Source: an uncultured Collinsella sp. (lineage in GTDB: Bacteria; Actinomycetota; Coriobacteriia; Coriobacteriales; Coriobacteriaceae). Taken from it: a DNA stretch of 12,484 bases. This document shows, in pieces, positions 1-7,104 of this stretch. The first letter of the stretch is position 1, and each line of letters starts with the position of its first letter. A model generated the notes under the pieces. That model made no database searches and was not told the DNA's origin. It saw nothing but the letters and a program-made list of their open reading frames with translations. The stretch covers positions 1 to 12,484 of the forward strand of contig CABUDJ010000062.1 in the NCBI GenBank assembly GCA_902490325.1, written 5' to 3'. The position numbers were made by a program, and so were the translations under genes.

Positions 1-146
1 CCTCGTCCTGCTGCTCCTTGGTGAGCGTGGGCGGGGGTCCTGTGTAGTCACCCTTTAGGCGGAACTCTCCTAATTATTTGGATGAGTCGTTTACTTACTT
101 GTGCTGTTACCGTCTTCCCGCTGTTGTTGGGGTATGCTTTGTTCGT

Positions 147-162
147 ATGTAAACGTTTGACA
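147..162. promoter_or_regulatory. LacI-type operator upstream of the repressor gene
   Basis: The 16-mer atgtaaacgtttgaca has a central AAACGTTT and a right half GTTTGACA, which is one half of the ideal palindrome TGTCAAAC/GTTTGACA. The same right half recurs at 1304-1311 and, with one change, at 1321-1328. The site lies about 20 bp before the repressor start codon, so autoregulation is the natural reading (inference). A possible -10 (TATGCT, 133-138) lies upstream, but no good -35 was found. Confidence 0.6.
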
Positions 163-182
163 TGTTGATGGGGGAGGGTGCT

Positions 183-1193
183 ATGGCTCGCGAGGGCGCT
201 CGTTCTAAGGATTCTGCTAAGCCTGGCATCAAGGAAGTTGCAGCGGTGGCGGGGGTTTCGCCTACTACGGTATCTCGCGTGCTTAATAATCGCGGCTATA
301 TTAGCCAAGAGACCCGCGATAAGGTCCATGCCGCGATGGAGCGCATCAACTATACGCCCAACGATATCGCCCGTGCCATGCTCAACGGTCGCCTGAATCT
401 TATCGGTATGATCGTTCCCTTTGTGAGCAGCCCGTTCCATGCTCAGGTTGTGCAGGCGGTCGAGCGCACGTTAGCGGAAAACGGCTTTAAGATGTTGCTG
501 TGCAACAGCGCCAATCGACCCGATCTTGAGCGTTCCTATATTGACATGCTCCGCCGCAATATGGTCGACGGTGTCATCGTCAACTCCCTCAATATCGGTG
601 CCGAGGCATATGCCGAGATGGGCTTGAGCCTGGTTGGCATCGACTGCGATCTCGGCGAGGGCTCTGTCCAGATTGCAAGTGACAGCTATGGCATCGGCGA
701 GCTCGCCACGCGCCGTCTGATTGATGACGGCTGCAGGCGTATCCTGTGCCTGCGCAGCAATAGCCGCATGCGCATGCCTGCCAATAAGCGTACCGATGCC
801 TACCTCGATGTTGTTGAGCAGGCCGGTTTGTCCGCGCTTGTCCGTGAGGTTGAGTTCGTTAAGCCCGACGACGAAAAGGGCGCGGTCGTTGCGAAGATCC
901 TCGATGAGAACCCCGATATTGACGGCATCTTTGCGGGAGACGATACGATGGCGGCCATCTGTCTCAACGTGATGAAGCAGCGCGGCTTGAGCGCTCCAGA
1001 CGATATTAAGGTCGTGGGCGCGGATGGTGCCCGCCGAACTATGACGTTTATGCCTGACTTAACAACCGTACGTCAAGATATCGATCGCATCGGAGAGCTC
1101 GCGGCGCAATCCATCATCGCTCTTATTAACGGCGATAATCCCGAATCGAATATCAAGCTCCCCGTTGAACTCATTGAGGGCAAAACCGCGTAG
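183..1193 (+). CDS. LacI-family transcriptional repressor of the adjacent sucrose/fructoside operon
   Basis: This is a 336-residue DNA-binding regulator of normal LacI/GalR length. The N-terminal helix-turn-helix (about residues 16-37) contains IKEVAAVAGVSPTTVSRVLN, the family signature. It is followed by the hinge region (PNDIARAML) and a periplasmic-binding-protein-like effector domain starting at LIGMIVPF. The ATG at 183 is chosen over in-frame ATGs at 162 and 168 because GGGGGAGGG lies directly before it at 171-178 and the helix-turn-helix then begins near residue 16, as is usual. LacI-type palindromes stand in front of this gene and in front of the next operon, so it probably represses both itself and the sugar genes and is released by a fructoside, a sugar phosphate or a related metabolite. 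The effector cannot be read from sequence. It would correspond to ScrR-type regulators; that name is inferred from context. Confidence 0.9.
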   Translation: MAREGARSKDSAKPGIKEVAAVAGVSPTTVSRVLNNRGYISQETRDKVHAAMERINYTPNDIARAMLNGRLNLIGMIVPFVSSPFHAQVVQAVERTLAENGFKMLLCNSANRPDLERSYIDMLRRNMVDGVIVNSLNIGAEAYAEMGLSLVGIDCDLGEGSVQIASDSYGIGELATRRLIDDGCRRILCLRSNSRMRMPANKRTDAYLDVVEQAGLSALVREVEFVKPDDEKGAVVAKILDENPDIDGIFAGDDTMAAICLNVMKQRGLSAPDDIKVVGADGARRTMTFMPDLTTVRQDIDRIGELAAQSIIALINGDNPESNIKLPVELIEGKTA

Positions 1194-1249
1194 TTCATCC
1201 CGTGCCAAAAGAATTCCTCAAACGCCTCTGATGACCGTTCACCGGCATA

Positions 1250-1265
1250 TGTCAACCGTTTGCCG
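1250..1265. promoter_or_regulatory. Auxiliary LacI-type operator
   Basis: The 16-mer tgtcaaccgtttgccg matches the ideal palindrome TGTCAAACGTTTGACA at 13 of 16 positions: 7 of 8 in the left half and 6 of 8 in the right. It lies 54 bp centre to centre upstream of the operator at 1296-1311, close to five helical turns, which would suit loop formation or cooperative binding. Function is inferred. Confidence 0.45.
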
Positions 1266-1295
1266 ACGACTGGAACTGCGAAAAGACGTATTGGT

Positions 1296-1311
1296 GTGAA
1301 AACGTTTGACA
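1296..1311. promoter_or_regulatory. Main LacI-type operator, proximal copy 1
   Basis: The 16-mer gtgaaaacgtttgaca carries a perfect right half-site (GTTTGACA) and a degenerate left half. It is the first of two tandem units: 1298-1314 and 1315-1331 are 17-bp direct repeats with a single mismatch. Its TTGACA (1306-1311) is also the best -35 for the sugar operon, so repressor binding would block RNA polymerase directly. Confidence 0.65.
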
Positions 1312-1334
1312 TATGAAAACGATTGACATATCTT
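1306..1334 (+). promoter_or_regulatory. Promoter of the sucrose/fructoside operon
   Basis: A consensus -35 (TTGACA, 1306-1311) is separated by 17 bp from a -10-like TATCTT (1329-1334). Transcription would start near 1341, leaving a leader of about 36 nt before the ATG at 1377. The overlap with two repressor sites supports a repressed promoter. A second TTGACA-like element (ATTGACA, 1322-1328) could serve a shifted start, but no -10 at ideal spacing was found for it. Confidence 0.6.
1313..1328. promoter_or_regulatory. Main LacI-type operator, proximal copy 2
   Basis: The 16-mer atgaaaacgattgaca is the second unit of the tandem repeat, offset by 17 bp from copy 1. It sits in the spacer between the candidate -35 and -10 elements. 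A right half-site with one change (GATTGACA) is retained. Confidence 0.6.
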
Positions 1335-1376
1335 GCCATTGTACCGAGTTAGTATGTCGTGGAAAGGAAGTCTCGG

Positions 1377-2759
1377 ATGCACAAGGTGTATTACCAGCCT
1401 GAGGGAATTTGGGTAGGCGACATCATGCCGTACGGCGAGGACGGCACGTTCTATCTCTATCATCAGCGTGACACGCGTAACCCCGAACCTTTCGGAGAGC
1501 CGTTTGGCTGGGCACTCGCTACGACCAAGGATTTCGTCAACTACAAGGACTTTGGCGAGAGCCTTGAGCGCGGCGGCGACGAGGAAGTCGACCAGTACAT
1601 TTATGCCGGCACGGTGTTTAAGGTGGGCGACAAGTACCATGCGCTCTACACTGGTTGCAATCGCGATAAGGTCCGCGCACGTTTGATGAAGCAGGTTCTT
1701 CTTCACGCGACGAGCGACGACGCCGTCAAGTGGGAGAAGAACATCGCCGAGACGCTGCTTCCGCCCCAGGAGGGTTACGATGACCGCAACTGGCGCGATC
1801 CCTTTGTGCTTTGGGATGAGGAGAACGAAGAGTACATGCTCATCCTCGGCACGCGTGTGGGCGAGGACAAGCGTCTGATGACCGGCCGCCTGGTCAAGTT
1901 CACCTCCAAGGATCTGACCAACTGGGAGTTCCAGGGCGACTGGTGGAACCCGGGCCTGTACACCATGTTTGAGATGCCTGATCTCTTTAAGATGGGCGAC
2001 TGGTGGTACCTCGTCTTTTCCGAGTACAGCGACGGCAACAAGACCCGTTACCGCATGTCCAAGTCCATCAACGGTCCTTGGATTACCCCCGCTGACGACT
2101 CCTTCGACGGCCGCGCGTACTACGCCGCTCGCACCGCATTCGATGGCGAGCGCCGCGTTCTCTTTGGTTGGGTCCCGACGCGCGACGAGGGCGGCGACCC
2201 CAGCTCTTACCTGTGGGGTGGCACTTTTATGCCCCTCGAGATCGTTCAGCGTGCCGACGGAACGCTCGGCACCAAGCTCCCCGACAGCATGCTTGGCGCC
2301 TTTGGCGAGGCTAAGGCAGTCGAGACCTTTGAGCTTTCCTGCGAGTCGGGCAAGGTCGAGCAGGTGCTCGCCGCGGATGCCGGCTCCACCTACTTGCTCG
2401 ATGCCGACATTGAGCTCGGCGGTAACGCTGCCGGCTTCTCGGTCAAGTTCGCCGAGGACGCCGAGACTGGTCTTGCCTATGAGTTCCGCGCCAACCTGCG
2501 CGAGGGCAAGCTCGAGTTCACGCCGGCTCCCCAGTACCCGTGGTTCCAGGTCAACAACATGGGCCTCGAGCGTCCGTTGTTCTTTAAGGGCGAGGGCACT
2601 CACCATGTGCGTCTGGTCGTCGACGACGACATCGCGACCATCTTTGTCGATGATGTTGCGCTCAACGCTCGCTTCTGCAACAAGCAGGGCCAGGGTGTGG
2701 CGCTTACCGTCACCGACGGTGCGCTCAAGTGCGCAAACGCAACGATCGCGTCTCTGTAG
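1377..2759 (+). CDS. Divergent GH32-family beta-fructosidase-like hydrolase
   Basis: This 460-residue cytoplasmic protein has no signal peptide and keeps the order of the three GH32 active-site blocks in altered form. The nucleophile block reads GIWVGDIMP (Asp15) instead of W-x-NDPNG. The transition-state-stabilising block is WRDPFV (Asp141). The acid/base block is EMPDLF (Glu199) instead of ECPDLF. A C-terminal beta-sandwich-like region follows from about residue 310. The ATG at 1377 follows GGAAAGGAAG (1361-1370) at good spacing; the upstream in-frame GTG at 1359 would lie in front of that ribosome-binding site. It is the first gene after the repressor-controlled promoter, 45 bp before the PTS gene, so it probably acts on a phosphorylated fructoside delivered by that permease. 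Because a canonical sucrose-6-phosphate hydrolase sits two genes on, this one may have a different substrate (inference). No exact activity is claimed. Confidence 0.82.
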   Translation: MHKVYYQPEGIWVGDIMPYGEDGTFYLYHQRDTRNPEPFGEPFGWALATTKDFVNYKDFGESLERGGDEEVDQYIYAGTVFKVGDKYHALYTGCNRDKVRARLMKQVLLHATSDDAVKWEKNIAETLLPPQEGYDDRNWRDPFVLWDEENEEYMLILGTRVGEDKRLMTGRLVKFTSKDLTNWEFQGDWWNPGLYTMFEMPDLFKMGDWWYLVFSEYSDGNKTRYRMSKSINGPWITPADDSFDGRAYYAARTAFDGERRVLFGWVPTRDEGGDPSSYLWGGTFMPLEIVQRADGTLGTKLPDSMLGAFGEAKAVETFELSCESGKVEQVLAADAGSTYLLDADIELGGNAAGFSVKFAEDAETGLAYEFRANLREGKLEFTPAPQYPWFQVNNMGLERPLFFKGEGTHHVRLVVDDDIATIFVDDVALNARFCNKQGQGVALTVTDGALKCANATIASL

Positions 2760-2804
2760 CGGCAACGAACCGTTTTATGATTTAGAAAAGGAATGGAGAG
2801 GAAC

Positions 2805-4256
2805 ATGGACTACAAGGCAGTGTCCCAGCAAGTCGTCGACAACGTCGGCGGACTGGAGAACATCGAGGGCGCCACGCATTGCGTGACCCGTCTGCGTCTG
2901 GTGCTCAAGGATACGAGCAAATACAACAAGGCCGAGCTCGAGAACATCGATGGCGTCAAGGGCGTGCTGTACAACAGCGGCCAGCTCATGATCATCTTCG
3001 GTACCGGTACCGTCAACAAGGTTTACGATGAGTTTATGGCTCTGACGGGCGTTAAGGAGATCAGCGCTTCCGAGGTCAAGGGCGCCGAGGCGGACAAGAA
3101 GGGCAAGTTCTTCTCGGTCCTCAAGGTATTCTCGGACATCTTTATCCCCATCATTCCCGCCTTCGTCGGCGCTGCAATCATCATCGGCCTTAAGTCGCTG
3201 ATCGTTGCCAACGGCCTCTTTGGCATGGAGGGCAGCCTCGCCGATCACAGCGAGTTCCTCAAGAACCTCGCAAGCTTCTTTGCCATTATCGCCACCACGT
3301 TCGACTACCTGCCTGTCCTGGTTATGTACAGCGCAGTCAAGCGTTTTGGCGGTAACCCGATCCTGGGCATCCTCGTCGGTATCGTCATGGTTCACCCGAG
3401 CCTTATGAACCGCAACACGTTCGTTATGGACCCGACGGGTGCTGAGTACTGGAACTTCGGTCCGCTATCCATTCCCATGGTTGCTTTCCAGGGCGGTGTG
3501 TTCCCCGCAATCCTGACTGCCTGGTTTATGGCCAAGGTCGAGAAGATTGCCCAGAAGTACATCCCCGAGGTCGTTTCATTCGTCTTTGTCCCGACCGTTA
3601 CCCTGATTCTTGCTAACGTCGCCCTGTTCACCGTGTTCGGCCCGCTCGGCAACCTGATCGGCGACGTCCTCGCCGGCGTAATCGATATCCTGTACAACAG
3701 GATGGGCGTCTTTGGTGCCTTTGTCTTCGCCGCGTTCCTGCAGCCGCTCGTCGTTACCGGTACGCATCAGTTCATCCAGGGTATCGAGGCCAACCTTGTT
3801 GCCACGACTGGCTTCAACTACATCCAGGCCATCTGGTCGGTTTCCATCATCGCCCAGGGCGGCGGCGCCATCGGTATGTACCTCATTCACAAGAAGCACT
3901 CCAAAGAGCGCAACATCTGCATGTCGTCCTTTATCCCGACGCTGGTCGGAATCTCCGAGCCCGCTATCTTTGCTGCAAACATGCGCTATTCGATCATTCC
4001 GTTCATCTGCGCATGCATCGGTGCAGGCTGCGGCGGTGCCTTCGTCAAGCTCTTTGAGGTGCGCGCTATCGGTCAGGGTCTGACCGGCGTGCTTGGCCTG
4101 CTCATCGTCACGCCCGAGACTCTCGTGTGGTATGTGGCTGGCAATCTCATCGCCTTTATCGTGCCGATCGTCTTGATCTTTGCCTACAACAAGGCAAAGG
4201 GCGTTCCGACCACCGATGAAGAGGGCGCTGGCGCTGGCTTCGACGTTAGCTTCTAG
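2805..4256 (+). CDS. scrA: PTS system EIIBC permease, sucrose-type (glucose superfamily)
   Basis: This 483-residue membrane transporter takes up and phosphorylates a sugar, most likely sucrose to sucrose-6-phosphate. An N-terminal EIIB domain (about residues 1-85) carries the phospho-accepting cysteine in GATHCVTRLR (Cys26). The hydrophobic multi-span EIIC domain follows from about residue 100, with GTHQFIQGIEAN, IIAQGGGAIGMYL and the GISEPAIF block (Glu385, equivalent to the GITEP motif). There is no EIIA domain, and the protein ends in a short acidic tail, so EIIA must come from elsewhere, such as a Crr-like protein. ATG 2805 is chosen because GGAGAGG lies immediately upstream; the in-frame ATG at 2793 sits only one base after AAAAGG. 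Assignment to the sucrose subfamily rests on the EIIC motifs and flanking GH32 genes; trehalose or beta-glucoside specificity is less likely but not excluded. Confidence 0.88.
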   Translation: MDYKAVSQQVVDNVGGLENIEGATHCVTRLRLVLKDTSKYNKAELENIDGVKGVLYNSGQLMIIFGTGTVNKVYDEFMALTGVKEISASEVKGAEADKKGKFFSVLKVFSDIFIPIIPAFVGAAIIIGLKSLIVANGLFGMEGSLADHSEFLKNLASFFAIIATTFDYLPVLVMYSAVKRFGGNPILGILVGIVMVHPSLMNRNTFVMDPTGAEYWNFGPLSIPMVAFQGGVFPAILTAWFMAKVEKIAQKYIPEVVSFVFVPTVTLILANVALFTVFGPLGNLIGDVLAGVIDILYNRMGVFGAFVFAAFLQPLVVTGTHQFIQGIEANLVATTGFNYIQAIWSVSIIAQGGGAIGMYLIHKKHSKERNICMSSFIPTLVGISEPAIFAANMRYSIIPFICACIGAGCGGAFVKLFEVRAIGQGLTGVLGLLIVTPETLVWYVAGNLIAFIVPIVLIFAYNKAKGVPTTDEEGAGAGFDVSF

Positions 4257-4351
4257 TTGAGCCGTTCAGCGTAACGTGCGGATAAGTCCATTTGAGGAGG
4301 GGCGTTCGGCTCGTGTGAGTCGAGCGTCCTTCCCTATAGACGAGAAGGCCA

Positions 4352-5800
4352 ATGGCGATGTTTAATCAAAAAAATAAGGTGACACGCGCGGACTATGAGC
4401 AGTGGCGAGCCGGACAGGATGAGACGGCGGCTCGCATCGCGTCCGACCCCGATAGACTCCTGTTCCATGTGGAGCCTGAGCTTGGCTGGCTCAACGACCC
4501 CAACGGTTTGGTGCAGATTGGTGATACGTATCACATCTATCACCAATACGATCCGTTCGATGCTGCGCATGGCGGTCCAGTGCTTTGGAACCATCTGACG
4601 ACAAAGGATTTTGTGACGTACGAGAATCACGGCCCCGCGCTGTTCCCCGATTCCGATTTGGATTCGAACGGAGCGTATTCTGGTTCTGCCTTTGTGCGTG
4701 ATGGCAAGATTCACTACTTCTATACCGGCAACGTCAAGCATTTTGATCGCGATGATTACGACTACGTGTTGACGGGTCGTGAGCAAAACCAGATTCATAT
4801 GGTTGCGGAGAACCCCGACGAATTGGGCGAGAAGCGCATAGCTGTTGGACCGGTCGATTACCCCGACGATATCGGTACGCACGTGCGCGACCCCAAGATC
4901 CTTGAGCACGATGGTATCTACTACATGGTTCTGGGCGCTCGTACGAAAGACGACCGCGGCTGCGTGCTTGTCTATACCTCGCGCGATCTAGAGGACTGGA
5001 ACTATGCGACGCGTATTGAGCTGGGCGAGAAGTTTGGCTTTATGTGGGAGTGCCCCGATCTGTTTGAGCTCGATGGTGAGCTTGTTCTCGTTTGCTGTCC
5101 GCAGGGTGTGCCTGCCGATGGTTGGCGTTACCGCAATCCGCATCAGTGCGTGTGGTTCCCCATCGAGGCCGATTGGGAGGCGCCGAGCTTTAAAATCGTC
5201 GGGCAGGGCATGCCCCCGATGGTCGATGCCGGTTTTGATTTCTATGCTCCGCAGTCCTTTGAGGATGCTGCAGGCCGGCGTTTGATGATCGGATGGTCGG
5301 GTTGCCCCGATGCGACGGCAGAAAACCCGACGGTGGCGCGCGGGTGGCAGTGCGCGTTGACGGTGCCGCGAGAGCTGAGCATGCGCGATGGTAAGCTCTG
5401 CCAGCAGCCGGCGCACGAGATTGAGAGGATGCGCGGCGAGTGCGTTCGCGCGACAGGCGGTGAAACCGTTGAGGAGCCGGGCCGCCTGTTTGATCTTGTG
5501 GTTTCCTGTGAGGGCGCCAAGATGGTCGAGCTCGAGATTCGCAAGGGTGTCTTTGTGCGCTATGCAGACGGGATGCTTACCCTCGACATGGGTGACGAAG
5601 GCTATGGGCGCGACCAGAGGTCGATCGAGCTCAGCGAGCTTCGCGACCTGCGCGTGCTTTCGGACACTACGATGGTCGAGATTTTTGCAAATGGCGGCGA
5701 GGCGGCACTTACGAGCCGTACCTATTCGCCGGCGGTTTCGGCGATGGGGTTGCATGCCGAGGGTGCGGCATCGATGAATTTCTACCGCCTCGTGCATTAA
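4352..5800 (+). CDS. scrB: GH32 sucrose-6-phosphate hydrolase (invertase)
   Basis: This 482-residue GH32 enzyme would hydrolyse sucrose-6-phosphate to glucose-6-phosphate and fructose in the cytoplasm. All three family motifs are intact: GWLNDPNG (nucleophile Asp49), VRDPK (Asp180) and WECPDLF (acid/base Glu233). A five-bladed propeller should cover roughly residues 35-340, with a C-terminal beta-sandwich to the end. There is no signal peptide, which fits a PTS-linked intracellular enzyme. GAGAAGG (4342-4348) is three bases from ATG 4352 and nine from the in-frame ATG 4358, so the start could be two codons later. The gene follows the PTS permease after 95 bp, which hold a short possible hairpin (GCTCG/CGAGC) but no clear new promoter. 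No fructokinase is present in the window. Codon use is somewhat more T-rich than in the two genes upstream. Confidence 0.93.
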   Translation: MAMFNQKNKVTRADYEQWRAGQDETAARIASDPDRLLFHVEPELGWLNDPNGLVQIGDTYHIYHQYDPFDAAHGGPVLWNHLTTKDFVTYENHGPALFPDSDLDSNGAYSGSAFVRDGKIHYFYTGNVKHFDRDDYDYVLTGREQNQIHMVAENPDELGEKRIAVGPVDYPDDIGTHVRDPKILEHDGIYYMVLGARTKDDRGCVLVYTSRDLEDWNYATRIELGEKFGFMWECPDLFELDGELVLVCCPQGVPADGWRYRNPHQCVWFPIEADWEAPSFKIVGQGMPPMVDAGFDFYAPQSFEDAAGRRLMIGWSGCPDATAENPTVARGWQCALTVPRELSMRDGKLCQQPAHEIERMRGECVRATGGETVEEPGRLFDLVVSCEGAKMVELEIRKGVFVRYADGMLTLDMGDEGYGRDQRSIELSELRDLRVLSDTTMVEIFANGGEAALTSRTYSPAVSAMGLHAEGAASMNFYRLVH

Positions 5801-5897
5801 CCGTGCATGGGGCACGATTGGACTTGCTGGGCGAAATGAATCGCAGTTGCCGCGGCCAACTACCGTTTATCGCGTATAGCGACCGTTTGCGGAGTAA

Positions 5898-5926
5898 GTA
5901 ACACTTAGTAATAAACCGTGTAGAAT
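5898..5926 (+). promoter_or_regulatory. Promoter of the degV-family gene
   Basis: A -10 TAGAAT (5921-5926) lies 17 bp after a -35-like GTAACA (5898-5903, four of six matches). Transcription would start near 5933 and give a leader of about 144 nt. Upstream is a pair of ACCGTTT direct repeats (5862-5868 and 5882-5888), 20 bp apart, of unknown role. Confidence 0.5.
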
Positions 5927-5952
5927 CTCAGGTTAGCACGGAGTTTTCCAGG

Positions 5953-5991
5953 GAGACGCTGTCCTTTGTTGTGCGCAAGGGGCGGCGTCTC
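5953..5991 (+). other. Long hairpin in the degV leader RNA
   Basis: GAGACGC (5953-5959) pairs perfectly with GCGTCTC (5985-5991). Inside, CCTTTG (5963-5968) pairs with CAAGGG (5976-5981), including one G-U pair, closing a 7-nt loop. Only three T follow, so it is a poor intrinsic terminator. A second, smaller hairpin candidate (CGCCG/CGGCG) lies just downstream around 6005-6028. No known riboswitch or T-box class was recognised. Confidence 0.4.
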
Positions 5992-6076
5992 TTTGGCGCT
6001 TGGACGCCGTTGTGCAACAGTGCGGCGGCGCGTGCCATGTATTGAAAAGCCAATGTCGAGATGGGTCGTGATAATA

Positions 6077-6931
6077 ATGGGCAAGTACGTAATCGTGGTT
6101 GAGTCTGGGTCGGATGTGACGCCGGAGCTCTGCGAGCGCTACGGCATCGTGCGCGTGCCCATGCATGTCACGATTGGTGACGAGACCGTCGAGGACGGCT
6201 CCATCGATCCGCTCGAGATTTACTCGCGCTGCAACGAGTTTGGCGTAATGCCCAAGACCAGCGGCTGCGCGCCTGCAGATTTTGCGCACGTATATGACCG
6301 TATCCATGCCGAGCAGCCCGATGCGACCATTCTGCATCTTGCGTACTCCGAAGTCACGACTTGCTCGCATCAGTCCTCCAAGATTGCGGCTAAGGGCCGC
6401 GACTACGTATTCTCCATGGATACGCGTTTTGTCTCGGTGGGCCAGTCGCTCGTTGCCGTCGAGACCGCCAAATACATCGAGGCTCACCCCGATGCCACCG
6501 TCGACGAAATTTTCGCCTTCACCAATTCGGTGATGGACCGTGTGCTGCTGGGCTTTGTTCCTACCGACCTAGCCTTCCTTAAGGCGGGAGGTCGTCTGTC
6601 CAACGTGGCATTCCTTGGCGCCCACCTGCTCAAGATTAAGCCCTGCATTGAGGTGACGGGCGGTAAGTTTGTGGCGACCAAGAAGTTCCGCGGCTCTATG
6701 CTCAAGTGCGCCCGCGCCTTTATTGACCACATGGTTGCGAAGGGCGAGATTGACTACTCGCACATTGGCCTGGCGTATTCGGTAGGCCTTTCCCAGGAGC
6801 TGCGCGACGACATGGAAGTCTATGCGCACGACCTGGGCTTTAAAGACGTTACCTGGACTCAGGTCGGCGGTGTCATCTCGAGCCATTGCGGCCCGACCGC
6901 CTTCGGTGCGGTGCTCACGCTCAAGGCGTAA
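6077..6931 (+). CDS. DegV-family fatty-acid-binding protein
   Basis: This 284-residue protein is typical of the DegV/FakB family, whose characterised members bind a single fatty acid and present it to the kinase FakA for acyl-phosphate formation. Visible blocks are VVESGSDVTPEL at the N terminus, TSGCAPADF, LAYSEVTTCSHQSS (the position where most members have a serine-rich S-G-L-S-G-T loop), DTRFVSVGQSLVAV, FLKAGGRLSNVAFLGAHLL and the C-terminal GGVISSHCGPTAFG. There is no signal peptide or membrane segment. ATG 6077 is preferred because the first strand of the DegV fold begins at once; it has only a weak GGG-rich element upstream. An in-frame ATG at 6053 would add eight residues and cannot be ruled out. 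No FakA gene is nearby. The gene has its own promoter and appears monocistronic. Confidence 0.88.
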   Translation: MGKYVIVVESGSDVTPELCERYGIVRVPMHVTIGDETVEDGSIDPLEIYSRCNEFGVMPKTSGCAPADFAHVYDRIHAEQPDATILHLAYSEVTTCSHQSSKIAAKGRDYVFSMDTRFVSVGQSLVAVETAKYIEAHPDATVDEIFAFTNSVMDRVLLGFVPTDLAFLKAGGRLSNVAFLGAHLLKIKPCIEVTGGKFVATKKFRGSMLKCARAFIDHMVAKGEIDYSHIGLAYSVGLSQELRDDMEVYAHDLGFKDVTWTQVGGVISSHCGPTAFGAVLTLKA

Positions 6932-7009
6932 AGGCTGTAGGTGAGCATTCTTCGCCTTCACATCTCGACATGGGCTCCCGTCACGGTAATGGGGGATAGA
7001 TTAAAACGT

Positions 7010-7058
7010 GCCATTCTAGCCCGAGACGTTTAAACGCAAACGTATGGGCTAGAATGGC
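7010..7058. repeat. 13-bp perfect inverted repeat upstream of pflA
   Basis: GCCATTCTAGCCC (7010-7022) and GGGCTAGAATGGC (7046-7058) are exact reverse complements separated by 23 bp. The spacer contains a second inverted repeat, ACGTTT (7026-7031) with AAACGT (7038-7043), so the whole element can fold into a nested stem-loop. The right arm includes TAGAAT (7050-7055), identical to the -10 of the degV promoter, so it could be an operator or cruciform covering the pflA promoter. No T-run follows, which argues against a terminator for degV. Confidence 0.7.
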
Positions 7059-7104
7059 TCTGGCATTTATGTAGCTAAAATCAAAGAGAGGCAAGGTAGC
7101 GGGA

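Noticed and set aside
1239..2765. A 508-codon open frame on the minus strand, antisense to the first GH32 gene
   Set aside because: It mirrors the high-GC third positions of the sense gene, has no recognisable domains, and the sense frame carries the GH32 motifs.
1969..2886. A 305-codon + strand frame overlapping the GH32 and PTS genes
   Set aside because: The product is a Ser/Pro/Arg/Thr-rich string typical of a shifted frame in GC-rich genes.
2775..3395. A 206-codon minus-strand frame inside the PTS gene
   Set aside because: Shadow frame with Asp/Glu/Val-rich composition and no family resemblance; the PTS frame is well supported.
4300..4327. GCTCG/CGAGC hairpin between the PTS gene and the invertase gene
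   Set aside because: Only a 5-bp stem and no T-run; too weak to call a terminator or attenuator.
5801..5818. CGTGC/GCACG hairpin right after the invertase gene as its terminator
   Set aside because: Five-bp stem followed by ATTGGACTT, which is not a T-run; kept out for lack of support.
5862..5888. Two ACCGTTT repeats 20 bp apart before degV, similar to the LacI-type site at 1250-1265
   Set aside because: The likeness is limited to a core of about eight bases (CCGTTTGC) in one copy; half-sites are not preserved, so it is not called an operator.
6922..6958. AAGGCG/CGCCTT pair around the degV stop codon
   Set aside because: Short stem with a long loop and no T-run; likely chance.
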